Assembly (NCBI RefSeq): GCF_014647975.1 | Contig: NZ_BMQF01000008.1 | Location: 124,001-188,000, forward strand | Length of the DNA stretch: 64,000 bases | Direction: 5' to 3' | Source of the DNA: Streptomyces fumigatiscleroticus | GTDB taxonomy: Bacteria > Actinomycetota > Actinomycetes > Streptomycetales > Streptomycetaceae | Shown: positions 7,884 to 16,396 of the stretch, piece after piece | Numbering within the stretch: position 1 is the first letter of the stretch | How the letters are laid out: each line of letters starts with the position of its first letter | Translations under genes and position numbers: made by a program | Notes under the pieces: model-generated | Databases searched by the model: none | Told to the model about the DNA's origin: nothing | What the model saw: the letters and a program-made list of their open reading frames with translations, nothing else

Positions 7884-8333
7884 ATGACTGCCGTGCGCTG
7901 TGAGCCGGTCACCGCCGAGACCCACGACGCTGTGATCGGCCTCAAGGTCCTGCCGAAGCAGAAGGACTTCGTCGCCTCCAACAAGCGCTCCATGAAATAC
8001 GCGCGCAAGCATCCCGGGACCGAGCCGCTGGCTCTGTTCCACGGCCCGGAACTCGTCGGCTTCGCGCTGCTGTGTCCGGTGACGGACGTCCCCTGGGCCG
8101 TGGTGCTGGAGCGTTTCATGATCGACCACCGGTACCAGGGCCGCGGGCTGGGCCGACGGGGAGCGCGGGCGGTGCTCGCGCGTTGCCGTGCGGCCGGTTT
8201 CCGCACCATCCGGCTGAGCGTCGTGCCCGGCAACCGCGTCGCCTTCCGCCTCTACCGGTCCCTGGGCTTCTCCGAGACCGGCGAGATCGAGGACGGCGAG
8301 CGCGTGATGGAACTCGTCGCCCCGGACCGCTGA
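7884..8333 (+). CDS. GNAT-family N-acetyltransferase
   Basis: 149-residue acetyl-CoA-dependent acetyltransferase resembling spermine/spermidine-type GNATs. Motif A reads RFMIDHRYQGRGLGRRGARAV with the Q/RxxGxG/A acetyl-CoA loop (QGRGLG), and motif B reads LSVVPGNRVAFRLYRSLGF. The downstream ATG at 7884 is preferred because a TATGCT hexamer ends seven bases before it, a leaderless layout; ATG 7872 would add four residues. It is divergent from the aldo/keto reductase. Substrate unknown. Confidence 0.88.
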   Translation: MTAVRCEPVTAETHDAVIGLKVLPKQKDFVASNKRSMKYARKHPGTEPLALFHGPELVGFALLCPVTDVPWAVVLERFMIDHRYQGRGLGRRGARAVLARCRAAGFRTIRLSVVPGNRVAFRLYRSLGFSETGEIEDGERVMELVAPDR

Positions 8334-8384
8334 GCCGCGACCCCGGAGTCAAAAGTTCCCGCGAGACGGCGGAGTCGCGGATCG

Positions 8385-8390
8385 TAGATT
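8385..8390 (+). promoter_or_regulatory. -10 element of a leaderless murJ-like transcript
   Basis: TAGATT ends six bases before ATG 8397, matching TANNNT-N6-ATG. No Shine-Dalgarno is present. Confidence 0.55.
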
Positions 8391-8396
8391 GTGCCC

Positions 8397-10067
8397 ATGA
8401 TCGAGAGGACGTCGCCCGAACACTTAGAGGGATCACGTACGGAGCGCAGAAGGCATGCCGCCCCCAGGACGGGCGGAGTGCTGCGCTCGTCCGCGCTGAT
8501 GGCCGCCGGGACGGTGGTCTCGCGCGCCACCGGACTGATCCGGAACGTGCTCCAGGCCGCGGCACTGGGCACCGGGCTGCTGGCCACCACCTACAACCAG
8601 GCCAATACGGTGCCCACCAGCCTGTACTTCCTGCTGATCGGCGGTGCGCTGAACTCCGTCCTGGTCCCGCAGCTGGTCCGGGCCCGGGCGGAGGACCCCG
8701 ACGGCGGGGCCGCCTTCGAGCAGCGCCTGGTCACCCTCGTGCTGTGTGTCCTGGGGGCCGGCAGCGCACTGGCCACCTGGGCGGCTCCCGGGATCATCAG
8801 CATCTACCAGGACGACACGCCCGCTACGCACGACGCGTTCGAACTGACCGTGGTCTTCGCCCGCTTCCTGCTTCCGCAGATCTTCTTCTACGGCGTGTTC
8901 AGCATCTTCGGGCAGGTCCTCAACGCCCGGAACCGTTTCGGGGCGATGATGTGGACCCCGGTCCTGAACAACGTCGTGCTGATCACGATGTTCGGCCTCT
9001 ACCTCGGCATGATGACCGCTCCGGAGCGGGTCTCGGACATCACCGACGCCCAGGTCCGGCTGCTCGGCATCGGCACCACCCTCGCGCTGGCCGTCCAGGC
9101 ACTCGCCCTGGTTCCGTACGCCCACGCGGCCGGCTTCCGGCTGCGGCCCCGCTTCGACTGGCGGGGCGCCGGCCTGCGCAAGAGCGTGAGCGCGGCGCGC
9201 TGGACCTTGCTGTTCGTCCTGGCCAACCTCGTGGCGAGCACCGTGGTCACCCGCCTGGCCTCCGCCGCGGACGCCGCGCTGCCCGACGACGGAGTCGGCT
9301 ACACCGCCTACAGCTACGCCCAGCAGATATGGATGCTCCCCCAGTCGATCGTCACCGTCTCCCTCGTCACCGCCCTCCTCCCCCGCATGAGCCGGGCGGT
9401 GACCGAGCACCGACTGGCCGACCTGCGCGCCGACCTGTCCCGCGCGCTCCGGGTCAGCGGCGTCGTCATCGTGCCCGCGGCGTTCTTCTTCGTCGCCTTC
9501 GGTCCGCAGATCGCCCAGCTGCTGTTCGCCCACGGAACCGCCGACGCCGCGGCGACCGTCCCGCTGGGCCACATGCTGCAAGCTCTCGGTCCGGGGCTGG
9601 TCCCGTTCTCCGCCCAGTACCTGCTGCTGCGCGGCTTCTACGCCTTCGAGGACACCCGCACGCCGTTCCGTATGGCGCTGTGGGTCAGCGGTACCGACAT
9701 CGCTCTGGCCGGCGCCTGTCACCTTCTGCTGTCCCCGCGGTGGGCGGTCACCGGGATGGCCGCCGCGTATGCCCTGTCGTACGCCATCGGACTGCTGCTC
9801 ACGGCCCTGCGGCTCAGGCGGCGCACCGAGGGACTGCTCGACGGCCGGCGCATCTGCCGCACCTACGCCAAGTTGACCGCGGCCGCCGCCGGCGCCGGGG
9901 CCGCCGGCTGGTTCATCGCCCGCTCCTGCGGCCACGGCCTGGCCTCGGCCTCCTGGACGCCGGCCGTCTCGCTGGCCGCGGGCGGCATCGCGATGGCGCT
10001 GCTCTTCCTCCTCTTCGCCCGGCTTCTGCGGATCGGGGAACTGCGCGCTCTGCCCGGGCTGGGGTGA
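8397..10067 (+). CDS. murJ: MurJ-type lipid II flippase (MVF family paralogue) with a TTA codon
   Basis: 556-residue polytopic membrane protein of the MOP superfamily that flips lipid-linked peptidoglycan precursor across the membrane. Family signatures are GLIRNVLQAAALG near the first helix, NQANTVPTSLYFLLIGGALN, and repeated positively charged loops, with about 14 hydrophobic segments. GTG 8391 is an alternative start. Codon 10 (8424-8426) is TTA, the rare leucine codon read by the bldA tRNA in Streptomyces, so translation may be limited to late growth or development. The leaderless promoter and arm-like context suggest an accessory paralogue rather than the housekeeping copy; it stands alone. 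Confidence 0.9.
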   Translation: MIERTSPEHLEGSRTERRRHAAPRTGGVLRSSALMAAGTVVSRATGLIRNVLQAAALGTGLLATTYNQANTVPTSLYFLLIGGALNSVLVPQLVRARAEDPDGGAAFEQRLVTLVLCVLGAGSALATWAAPGIISIYQDDTPATHDAFELTVVFARFLLPQIFFYGVFSIFGQVLNARNRFGAMMWTPVLNNVVLITMFGLYLGMMTAPERVSDITDAQVRLLGIGTTLALAVQALALVPYAHAAGFRLRPRFDWRGAGLRKSVSAARWTLLFVLANLVASTVVTRLASAADAALPDDGVGYTAYSYAQQIWMLPQSIVTVSLVTALLPRMSRAVTEHRLADLRADLSRALRVSGVVIVPAAFFFVAFGPQIAQLLFAHGTADAAATVPLGHMLQALGPGLVPFSAQYLLLRGFYAFEDTRTPFRMALWVSGTDIALAGACHLLLSPRWAVTGMAAAYALSYAIGLLLTALRLRRRTEGLLDGRRICRTYAKLTAAAAGAGAAGWFIARSCGHGLASASWTPAVSLAAGGIAMALLFLLFARLLRIGELRALPGLG

Positions 10068-10323
10068 CCGCCACAGCCGTACAGCATTCGTCCCCTCAGG
10101 CGACCGGTCGTGGGCGCGGCTTCGAGCAAGCCGCAGGGACCCGAGGGACCGACCGGCCCGTTGTCGTGCGCCGGTTCACCGGGGAGTACGCCGGGCGGTC
10201 CGACACGGGCCTCACCGCCTGTCCCGCATCGCCCCGCATCGTAGAAGCACACGCCACGCGGAACTCGTGCGCCGGCGTCCGGACTTCGGGATTCCGGGGG
10301 CCGGTGGCCGGGCCGGCCTCCTG

Positions 10324-10548
10324 TCAGCCCGCGCGCCGCAAGTTCCGTACGTCCCGGGCGGCCAGGGCCAGCAGCGACACCCCCGAGATCACCGACGCGA
10401 CGACGAGCAGCCACACCTCGAAGCCGACCGCGGCGGCGACCGGCCCTGGTGAGGGCGAGGCCGACCGGGCGGGCCACGAACGAGCCGACGGTGTCGAAGG
10501 CGTAGACCCGGGCGAGTTTCTCCTCCGGCACGTGGTGCTGGAAGGGTC
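10324..10548 (-). pseudogene. 3' remnant of an MFS transporter, frameshifted
   Basis: Reading on the minus strand, VPEEKLARVYAFDTVGSFVA followed by RPVGLALT is in one frame and GPVAAAVGFEVWLLVVASVI with a terminal NLRRAG stop is in another. Joined they match the last helices of a major-facilitator exporter. One extra base near 10447-10455 breaks the frame. The 5' part of the transporter is missing and the fragment is abutted by a different gene remnant. Confidence 0.7.
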
Positions 10549-10862
10549 GGGCGTCTCGACGATGCGCAAGGCGCCGGTGCGCAGGTCGCGGACGAAGACC
10601 TGGGAACCGGTGCCGTTGATGTCCTCGAATCCGAGGTCGGTGGCCGACGAGGTGAAGGCCGCCCAGCGGCCGTCGGCGCTGAGCGACGGGGCGTCCGACG
10701 TGCCGTCGGCGCCCTGGGTGAGCCGGACGGTCTGCGGGGACCTGGGCTTCTTCCCGTGCTGATGCGCGCCGTGCGGCGCCGCCCGAGCCCCGGCGGGTGC
10801 AGCAGCGCCGCGACACACGCGGCGACGACGGCCGAGGTCCCGAGTCTGCCTCGCACGGACAT
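10548..10862 (-). pseudogene. 5' remnant of a secreted TolB/PD40 beta-propeller protein
   Basis: ATG 10862 follows a gaaggggg Shine-Dalgarno and a signal peptide (MSVRGRLGTSAVVAACVAAL). After a frameshift near 10790 the coding frame continues as VRLTQGADGTSDAPSLSADG and QVFVRDLRTGALRIVETP, a PD40 blade. The sequence then runs straight into the MFS fragment, so the rest of the propeller is deleted. Between 10863 and 11113, and between 10068 and 10323, I see no gene. Confidence 0.7.
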
Positions 10863-11113
10863 GGTTCCCCCTTCGCAGGGTGGCCGGCCGCGTGCCCGGG
10901 CCTCACCGCGTCGGCGGCGGCCCGTGGATCTGGGCTTCTTACGCTTGAGTCCCCCGGACGCACCGCCCCCGCCGGGCACCCGCCCGGCAGAAGCTCACCG
11001 TTCGTCTCGTGACGATCCGTTGTCCTCCGTACCACCAGGCGGGAAGATCAGTGGTCCGTGCGCGAAGGAAAATACGTTTGCCCCGGGCGCAGCGCTCACG
11101 TTGGCTGAGCGGC

Positions 11114-11644
11114 ATGGCCGCATTGCACACCGCTCGTCTCGTCCTTCGCCGATGGCGTGACTCCGACCTCGCCCCCTGGGCGGCGCTCAACGCCGATCCC
11201 GAGGTGCGGGAGCACTTGGGCGACGTACTCACCCGTGAACGCAGCGATGCCTCCGTGAGACGGTTCCAGGCCGAGTTCGACCGGCGAGGCTACGGATGGT
11301 GGGCGGTCGAGGTGCGGGCCACAGGCGCGTTCATCGGCTTCGCGGGCCTGGACGATGTGGAGGAGGGCATGCCGTTCAGTGGCGTGGAGATCGGCTGGCG
11401 GCTCGCCCGACCGGCCTGGGGCCAGGGTTACGCCACCGAGGCCGCGCTGACAGTACTGGCCCACGGATTCGGCACTCTCGGGCTTCCCGAGGTCCTCGCC
11501 GTGACAACCGCCACCAACCTCCGTTCACAGGCGGTGATGCGCCGGATCGGCATGACCCGGGACCCGGCCGACGACTTCGACGACCTCACCGTGCCCGAAG
11601 GTCCACTGCGCCGGAACGTGCTGTACCGGATCGCGAACCGGTAG
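11114..11644 (+). CDS. RimJ/RimL-type GNAT acetyltransferase
   Basis: 176-residue acetyltransferase of the Acetyltransf_3 type. It starts with the standard strand TARLVLRRWRDSDLAPWAAL, and the acetyl-CoA loop reads RPAWGQGYATEAALTVLAHG, followed by VTTATNLRSQAVMRRIGM. The start is ATG 11114, giving the usual N-terminus; the upstream in-frame extension lacks family similarity. Shine-Dalgarno is weak. These enzymes acetylate N-terminal or side-chain amines, but the substrate cannot be told. It is monocistronic and converges on the pyruvate oxidase-like gene. Confidence 0.88.
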   Translation: MAALHTARLVLRRWRDSDLAPWAALNADPEVREHLGDVLTRERSDASVRRFQAEFDRRGYGWWAVEVRATGAFIGFAGLDDVEEGMPFSGVEIGWRLARPAWGQGYATEAALTVLAHGFGTLGLPEVLAVTTATNLRSQAVMRRIGMTRDPADDFDDLTVPEGPLRRNVLYRIANR

Positions 11645-11744
11645 TGCGGAACGGGTGCGGTGCCGACGCGTGGCCCGGCGTCGCGCTGGGCGCGGGAACG
11701 CGGCGCGCGTTCCCGCACAGCCGCGGCGCCGGGCCGTCGGCCGC

Positions 11745-13487
11745 TCACGGACGCGGAACGTTGCGGAGGTTGGCACGGGCCAGCTGGACCATGCGCCCGA
11801 CGCCTCCGGTGAGGACGGTACGGCTCGCCGACAGGGCGAAACCGGTGACCTGCTCCGTGGTGATCTTCGGCGGGATCGCGAGGGCGTTGGGGTCGGTGAC
11901 CACGTCGACCAGTGCCGGCCCGTCATGGGCGAAGGCGGCACGCAGGGCTTCGCGCACCTGCGTGGGCTTCTCGACCCGGATGCCCCGTGCGCCGGCGGCC
12001 GTGGCGATGGCGGCGTAGTCGGTGTGCGGGTAGTCGGTGCCGTGCGGCGGCAGCCCGTCGACCATCATCTCCAGGTCGACCATGCCCAGCGAGGAGTTGT
12101 TGAAGACGACGACCTTCACGGGCAGGCCGTGGTGGACCAGCGTCAGGAAGTCGCCCATCAGCATGGAGAAGCCGCCGTCGCCGGAGAGGGACACGACCTG
12201 GCGCGAACGGTCGAGGAACTGCGCGCCGATGGCCTGCGGCAGCGCGTTGGCCATCGAGCCGTGCACGAAGGAGCCCAGGATGCGGCGGCGGCCGTTCGGC
12301 GTCAGATAGCGCGCCGCCCACACGCAGCACATCCCGGTGTCCACGGTGAACACCGCGTCGTCGGCCGCCTCCTCGTCGAGCACGGACGCCACGTACTCGG
12401 GATGGACGGGTGTGTGCCTGTCGACGTCGCGGGTGTAGGCACCGACGGCGCCCTCCAGGGCGTGCACATGCCGGTCCAGCATCCGGTCGAGGAACCGGCG
12501 GGACGGCTTCTCCCGCACGGCGGGGGTCAGGCACCGCAGTGTCTCGCGGACGTCTCCCCAGACGGCGAAGTCCAGCTGCGTGCGCCGGCCCAGTCGTTCG
12601 GGCTGCACATCGACCTGCACGGTCCGCACATGGCGGGGCAGGAAGTCGGTGTACGGGAAGTCGGTGCCGAGGAGCAGCAGCAGATCGCACTCGTGCATCG
12701 CCTCGTAGGCGGCGCCGTAGCCCAGCAGACCGGACATGCCGACGTCGTAGGGGTTGTCGTACTGGATGTGCTCCTTGCCGCGCAGCGCGTGGCCGACGGG
12801 GGCCTTGACCTTCTCGGCGAACGCCATCACCTCCGCGTGGGCGCCTTCGACACCCCGGCCGCAGAACACGGTCACTTTCTCGGCCGCGTCCACCAGTTCG
12901 GTCAACCGGCGCAGCTCCTCGTCCGCCGGCCGGACCGCGGGCCGGTCCAGGGGTATCGCGAGTTCCGCCCCGCCGGCCGGTGCGGTCTCGGCGGCGATGT
13001 CTCCGGGCAGGGTCACGACGGACACTCCGCGCCGGCCGACCGCGTGCTGGATCGCCGTCTGCACCACCCGGGGCATCTGCCGGGGCGAGGAGATCAGCTC
13101 CGAGTAGTGACTGCACTCCTCGAACAGCCGGTCGGGATGCGTCTCCTGGAAATATCCGGTGCCGATCTCGCCGCTCGGGATCTGCGCCGCCAGCGCGAGA
13201 ACGGGTGCCATCGACCGGTGCGCGTCGAACAGGCCGTTGATCAGATGCAGGTTGCCCGGCCCGCACGAACCCGCGCACGCCGCGAGCCTGCCGGTCAGCT
13301 GGGCCTCGGCACCGGCGGCGAAGGCCGCTACCTCCTCGTGCCGTACCTGGACCCACTCCAGGGAGTCGTGCCGCCTGACCGCGTCGACGACGGGGTTCAG
13401 ACTGTCGCCGACCACGCCGTACATACGGCGCACGCCGGCGCGTGCCAGGAGGTCGACATACTGCTCGGCCACGGACTGTCTGGCCAT
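11745..13487 (-). CDS. Thiamine pyrophosphate enzyme, pyruvate oxidase/dehydrogenase type
   Basis: 580-residue PoxB-like enzyme. The N-terminal PYR domain carries the catalytic glutamate (VRHEEVAAFAAGAEAQLTG), the middle domain is the FAD/DHS-like fold (about 185-335), and the C-terminal PP domain has the ThDP motif starting SGDGGFSMLMGDF and ending VVVFNN. Decarboxylation of pyruvate to acetate with electrons passed to quinone is the likely activity; acetolactate-type reactions are the alternative. The ATG start at 13487 has gaggag seven bases upstream. The universal stress protein gene upstream on the same strand suggests an energy-stress role. Confidence 0.9.
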   Translation of the reverse strand: MARQSVAEQYVDLLARAGVRRMYGVVGDSLNPVVDAVRRHDSLEWVQVRHEEVAAFAAGAEAQLTGRLAACAGSCGPGNLHLINGLFDAHRSMAPVLALAAQIPSGEIGTGYFQETHPDRLFEECSHYSELISSPRQMPRVVQTAIQHAVGRRGVSVVTLPGDIAAETAPAGGAELAIPLDRPAVRPADEELRRLTELVDAAEKVTVFCGRGVEGAHAEVMAFAEKVKAPVGHALRGKEHIQYDNPYDVGMSGLLGYGAAYEAMHECDLLLLLGTDFPYTDFLPRHVRTVQVDVQPERLGRRTQLDFAVWGDVRETLRCLTPAVREKPSRRFLDRMLDRHVHALEGAVGAYTRDVDRHTPVHPEYVASVLDEEAADDAVFTVDTGMCCVWAARYLTPNGRRRILGSFVHGSMANALPQAIGAQFLDRSRQVVSLSGDGGFSMLMGDFLTLVHHGLPVKVVVFNNSSLGMVDLEMMVDGLPPHGTDYPHTDYAAIATAAGARGIRVEKPTQVREALRAAFAHDGPALVDVVTDPNALAIPPKITTEQVTGFALSASRTVLTGGVGRMVQLARANLRNVPRP

Positions 13488-13604
13488 GGTGCTCCTCAGG
13501 TGATCGCTCACGGAGCCGCGGCCAGGGCGCGACCCGCTGAATGGGGTCGCACCCTGATCGCGGCCTTTCACGGACGCGGCCGGTTGGCCGCGTGGCTCAC
13601 GCGC

Positions 13605-14051
13605 TCACGGCCGGTCGGTGCCGGGCGTCTGCTCTGTCTCGGGCGCCAGGAGTACGGCTGTGCGGCTGGTGTGCGCGACGGCGTCGCTGACCCGCGGGTT
13701 GAAGAGGGCTTCGAGCGATCCGCGGTGGTGGGGGCTGAGGACCACGAGGTCGGCCTGCCACTCCTCGGCGGCGGAGGAGATGGTGGTGGCTATCTGAGTC
13801 GTCAGGGCGTTGGCGACGGTGCCCTCGGCGTCGACGCCTTCGTCACGCAGCCGGGTGACGGCCTCGTCGAGAACGGCCTTGGCTTCCGCGTCGTCCTCCA
13901 GGGAGACCACCGCGGCGATCGTCGCCGTGGAAGGGGCCACGTGCAGAACTCTGACCTTGGCCCCGGTCAGCCGGGCCATCTCACCGGCCAGACGTACGGC
14001 GGAGTGACGGGTGGGGCTGGGATCGACGGCCACGAGAATACGCCGGAACAT
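13605..14051 (-). CDS. Universal stress protein (UspA family)
   Basis: 148-residue single Usp domain with Rossmann-like fold: RRILVAVDPSPTRHSAVRLA at the N-terminus and the final strand TSRTAVLLAP. The usual ATP-binding G-x2-G-x9-G(S/T) loop is replaced by HHRGSLEALFNPRVSDAV, so nucleotide binding is doubtful. ATG 14051 is chosen (gaagagg nine bases upstream); ATG 14060 overlaps the Shine-Dalgarno. It lies upstream of the pyruvate oxidase-like gene on the same strand with a 117-bp gap. Usp proteins act in the cytoplasm during starvation and redox stress. Confidence 0.88.
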   Translation of the reverse strand: MFRRILVAVDPSPTRHSAVRLAGEMARLTGAKVRVLHVAPSTATIAAVVSLEDDAEAKAVLDEAVTRLRDEGVDAEGTVANALTTQIATTISSAAEEWQADLVVLSPHHRGSLEALFNPRVSDAVAHTSRTAVLLAPETEQTPGTDRP

Positions 14052-14254
14052 CACTGTCATCCTCTTCTGTTCAGCGGGCGGTTCGTCAGGGTGTCCGCCC
14101 GCACGATCGAGCAACATCACGGACAGCTCCCCGCCACTGTTGCCGATTCCGCTGCTTACACGGGCGTGCGCCGGGCGGCAGTGCCTTCTTGGGCAAAACC
14201 CGGTGCGTTCTTCGGCAAGATCCCCGGTCGCCGGAGGAACTCGGCGCACCGATG

Positions 14255-15520
14255 TCATGCCCGCTGCCGCGCGATGACCAGCACCGTGACCAGACAGCCC
14301 AGGAGCACCCCGGACACGAGCGCGGGCAGGGGCAGCCAGGCGGCCAGCAGTACGCCGACCGCGGTGACGGCGAACGGGATGCCTTCGGCCGTCCGTCTCT
14401 GGTGCGGCCGCAGGTGTACTGCCCACACGGTGACGAGGAAGACGGCGGCCGGGACGGTGACCGCCATCGCGGCGGCACCCGCCGACGACGCGCCGGGACG
14501 GCGCGTGAGGTGATCGGCGTACGCGGCCAGGCCCGCTCCCTCGGCGGTGGCCGACGCGAAGATCAGGTAGTGACCGTAGGCCCAGGTGAAGCGCGCGCGG
14601 TGAGCCTGGTGCGTCGTGGCGAGCAGCGCGTGCGCGGGCCTGGTGAAGTACAGCCACCACATGGCGAACGCCATCAGCAGGCCTCCGGCGGCCAGCGCGT
14701 ACAGCGCTCCGGTGCCGTGCTGCCGGTCGAACGCTCCCCGGACTGCGACGGTGGCGGCCGCCACGGACTCGCCGAGCACGATGAGGGTGAACAGCTCATA
14801 GCGCTCGGCGATGTGGTGCGGATGCCAGGGAGTCATCCCGGCGGACTGCGCCCACACGGGGACCAGGACCTCCGCCAGGATCATCACGGCGATGCCCGGC
14901 AGCCGGGCCTGCTCCGGGAGGAGCAGCAGGCCGACCCAGCCGAGCTGGCAGACCGTCACCCCGGCGGCGAAGCGGAACGTGGTCCTCCGTCGGGTGGGGT
15001 CGGCGAGACCGGCCCGGAGCCACAGGGCGGCCAGCGCCGTACGCAGCACCACGTAGCCGAGCGTGATGACGAGCAGGTCCCCCTCGTGGAAGGCGCGGCC
15101 GACGCCGGCGGCGAGGACGAGGGAGCCCGTGATCTGCACCAGGACCGTCAGCCGGTAGGGAGTGTCGTCGGGGTCGTAGGCGGAGGCGAACCAGGTGAAG
15201 TTCATCCAGGCCCACCAGATGGTGAAGAAGACCAGCGCGAAGCGCAGGGTGCCGGAGGCGGGGTTCCCGTGCGTCAGCGCCTCGTGCAGACTCTGCGACG
15301 CCTGTGCCACGGCGACGACGAAGCACAGGTCGAAGAAGAGTTCCAGCGGGGTGGCGGAGCGGTGTGCTTCCTTGGGGTCACGGCCTGACATGAGGTGCCG
15401 CCGCCGTACGGCCGGGACCGTCCGCAGCGTCCCCGTGCGGTCCGGCGGAGGGCTCCCAGGGCCGCCCCGACCGTCCGGTGGGAGGTGGGACAGGGGTAGA
15501 TCATGCGTCTGCTCGTCCAT
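14255..15520 (-). CDS. Low temperature requirement protein A (LtrA) family membrane protein
   Basis: 421-residue membrane protein with about ten helices. The family signature is clear after a ~50-residue soluble leader: ATPLELFFDLCFVVAVAQAS, then FTIWWAWMNFTWFASAYDPD, HHIAERYELFTLIVLGESVA and AYGHYLIFASATAEGAGL. The founding Listeria member is needed for growth in the cold, but the biochemical role is unknown. The upstream gagaag-type region before ATG 15520 is a modest Shine-Dalgarno. It is divergent from the Dps gene. Confidence 0.9.
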   Translation of the reverse strand: MDEQTHDLPLSHLPPDGRGGPGSPPPDRTGTLRTVPAVRRRHLMSGRDPKEAHRSATPLELFFDLCFVVAVAQASQSLHEALTHGNPASGTLRFALVFFTIWWAWMNFTWFASAYDPDDTPYRLTVLVQITGSLVLAAGVGRAFHEGDLLVITLGYVVLRTALAALWLRAGLADPTRRRTTFRFAAGVTVCQLGWVGLLLLPEQARLPGIAVMILAEVLVPVWAQSAGMTPWHPHHIAERYELFTLIVLGESVAAATVAVRGAFDRQHGTGALYALAAGGLLMAFAMWWLYFTRPAHALLATTHQAHRARFTWAYGHYLIFASATAEGAGLAAYADHLTRRPGASSAGAAAMAVTVPAAVFLVTVWAVHLRPHQRRTAEGIPFAVTAVGVLLAAWLPLPALVSGVLLGCLVTVLVIARQRA

Positions 15521-15761
15521 GCTCTTCGCCGTTCCTCGTTCCGCCCGTGTCCCAGGCGTGGCTGCCCGCCGAGGCTAGGCCCGCCGGGAGCCGGCATGTG
15601 TCCGCCGGTGCACGGACACTTGCCCAGGAGCGAACGCCGGCCGCGGGCACTGGTCCCGTGCGCTGACGGGCACCACCGCATGCGCTCCAGGGCAAGACGG
15701 TGTCACCGTCCCGCCTAGCGTCGTCCGGGTACACACAGCACGGCACCGCAGGAGGCGGATC

Positions 15762-16340
15762 ATGACCACCAGCTCCCGTCATGTGAGCGGCAGCCAGCCG
15801 TGGCTGCACCAGAAGGGCGAGGTGATCCAGGAGTTCGGGACCGTCAAGCAGTTTCCCGTCGGCCTGTCGTACGAGGCGCGGATGTACTCCTGCCAGCGCC
15901 TGAACAAGGTCCTGGCGGACACCCAGATCCTCTACAGCCTCTACAAGAAGCATCACTGGCTGATGCGCGGCGCGACCTTCTACCAGCTGCACCTGGTGCT
16001 CGACAAGCACGCCGGGGAACAGCTCGAGATCGTCGACACCGTCGCCGAACGCGTCCAGTCCCTGGGCGGCGTCGCGGTCGGCGACCCCCGGCACGTCGCG
16101 GAGATCACCTCCATCCCGCGTCCTCCGGACGGCGTCGAGGAGGTGCCGGCGATGCTGTCGCGACTGCTGGAGGCCCACGAGACCATCCTCGTCGAGGCCC
16201 ATGACGCCGCCGCGCGCACCGCCGAGCTGGGCGACGACGGCACCAACGACCTGCTTGTCTCACAGGTGATCAGGACCGGGGAACTCCAGGCCTGGTTCCT
16301 GGCCGAGCACTTGGTCGACACGCCTCTCGTCCGGTCCTGA
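15762..16340 (+). CDS. dps: Dps-family ferritin-like protein
   Basis: 192-residue Dps subunit that stores iron and protects DNA from oxidants. The four-helix bundle carries the ferroxidase ligands at the dimer interface (KKHHWLMRGATFYQLHLVLDKHAGEQ is read across its positions: His of HHWL, Asp of LDKH, Glu of EQ). A 40-residue N-terminal tail (MTTSSRHVSGSQPWLHQKGE) could contact DNA or direct assembly. A strong Shine-Dalgarno (ggaggcgg) precedes ATG. It is divergent from the LtrA gene; 15521-15761 is the shared promoter region with a gggtac element at 15727-15732 reminiscent of a stress sigma -10, not proven. Confidence 0.92.
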   Translation: MTTSSRHVSGSQPWLHQKGEVIQEFGTVKQFPVGLSYEARMYSCQRLNKVLADTQILYSLYKKHHWLMRGATFYQLHLVLDKHAGEQLEIVDTVAERVQSLGGVAVGDPRHVAEITSIPRPPDGVEEVPAMLSRLLEAHETILVEAHDAAARTAELGDDGTNDLLVSQVIRTGELQAWFLAEHLVDTPLVRS

Positions 16341-16396
16341 ACCGGGGACGGGGTCCACCCGGAGCATGCCGCCGAGTCCGTCGACAGCGGCGCAGA

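Noticed and set aside
15727..15732. gggtac element as a stress-sigma (SigB-type) -10 for dps
   Set aside because: No matching -35 at the required 14-16 bp spacing, so only mentioned with the gene.
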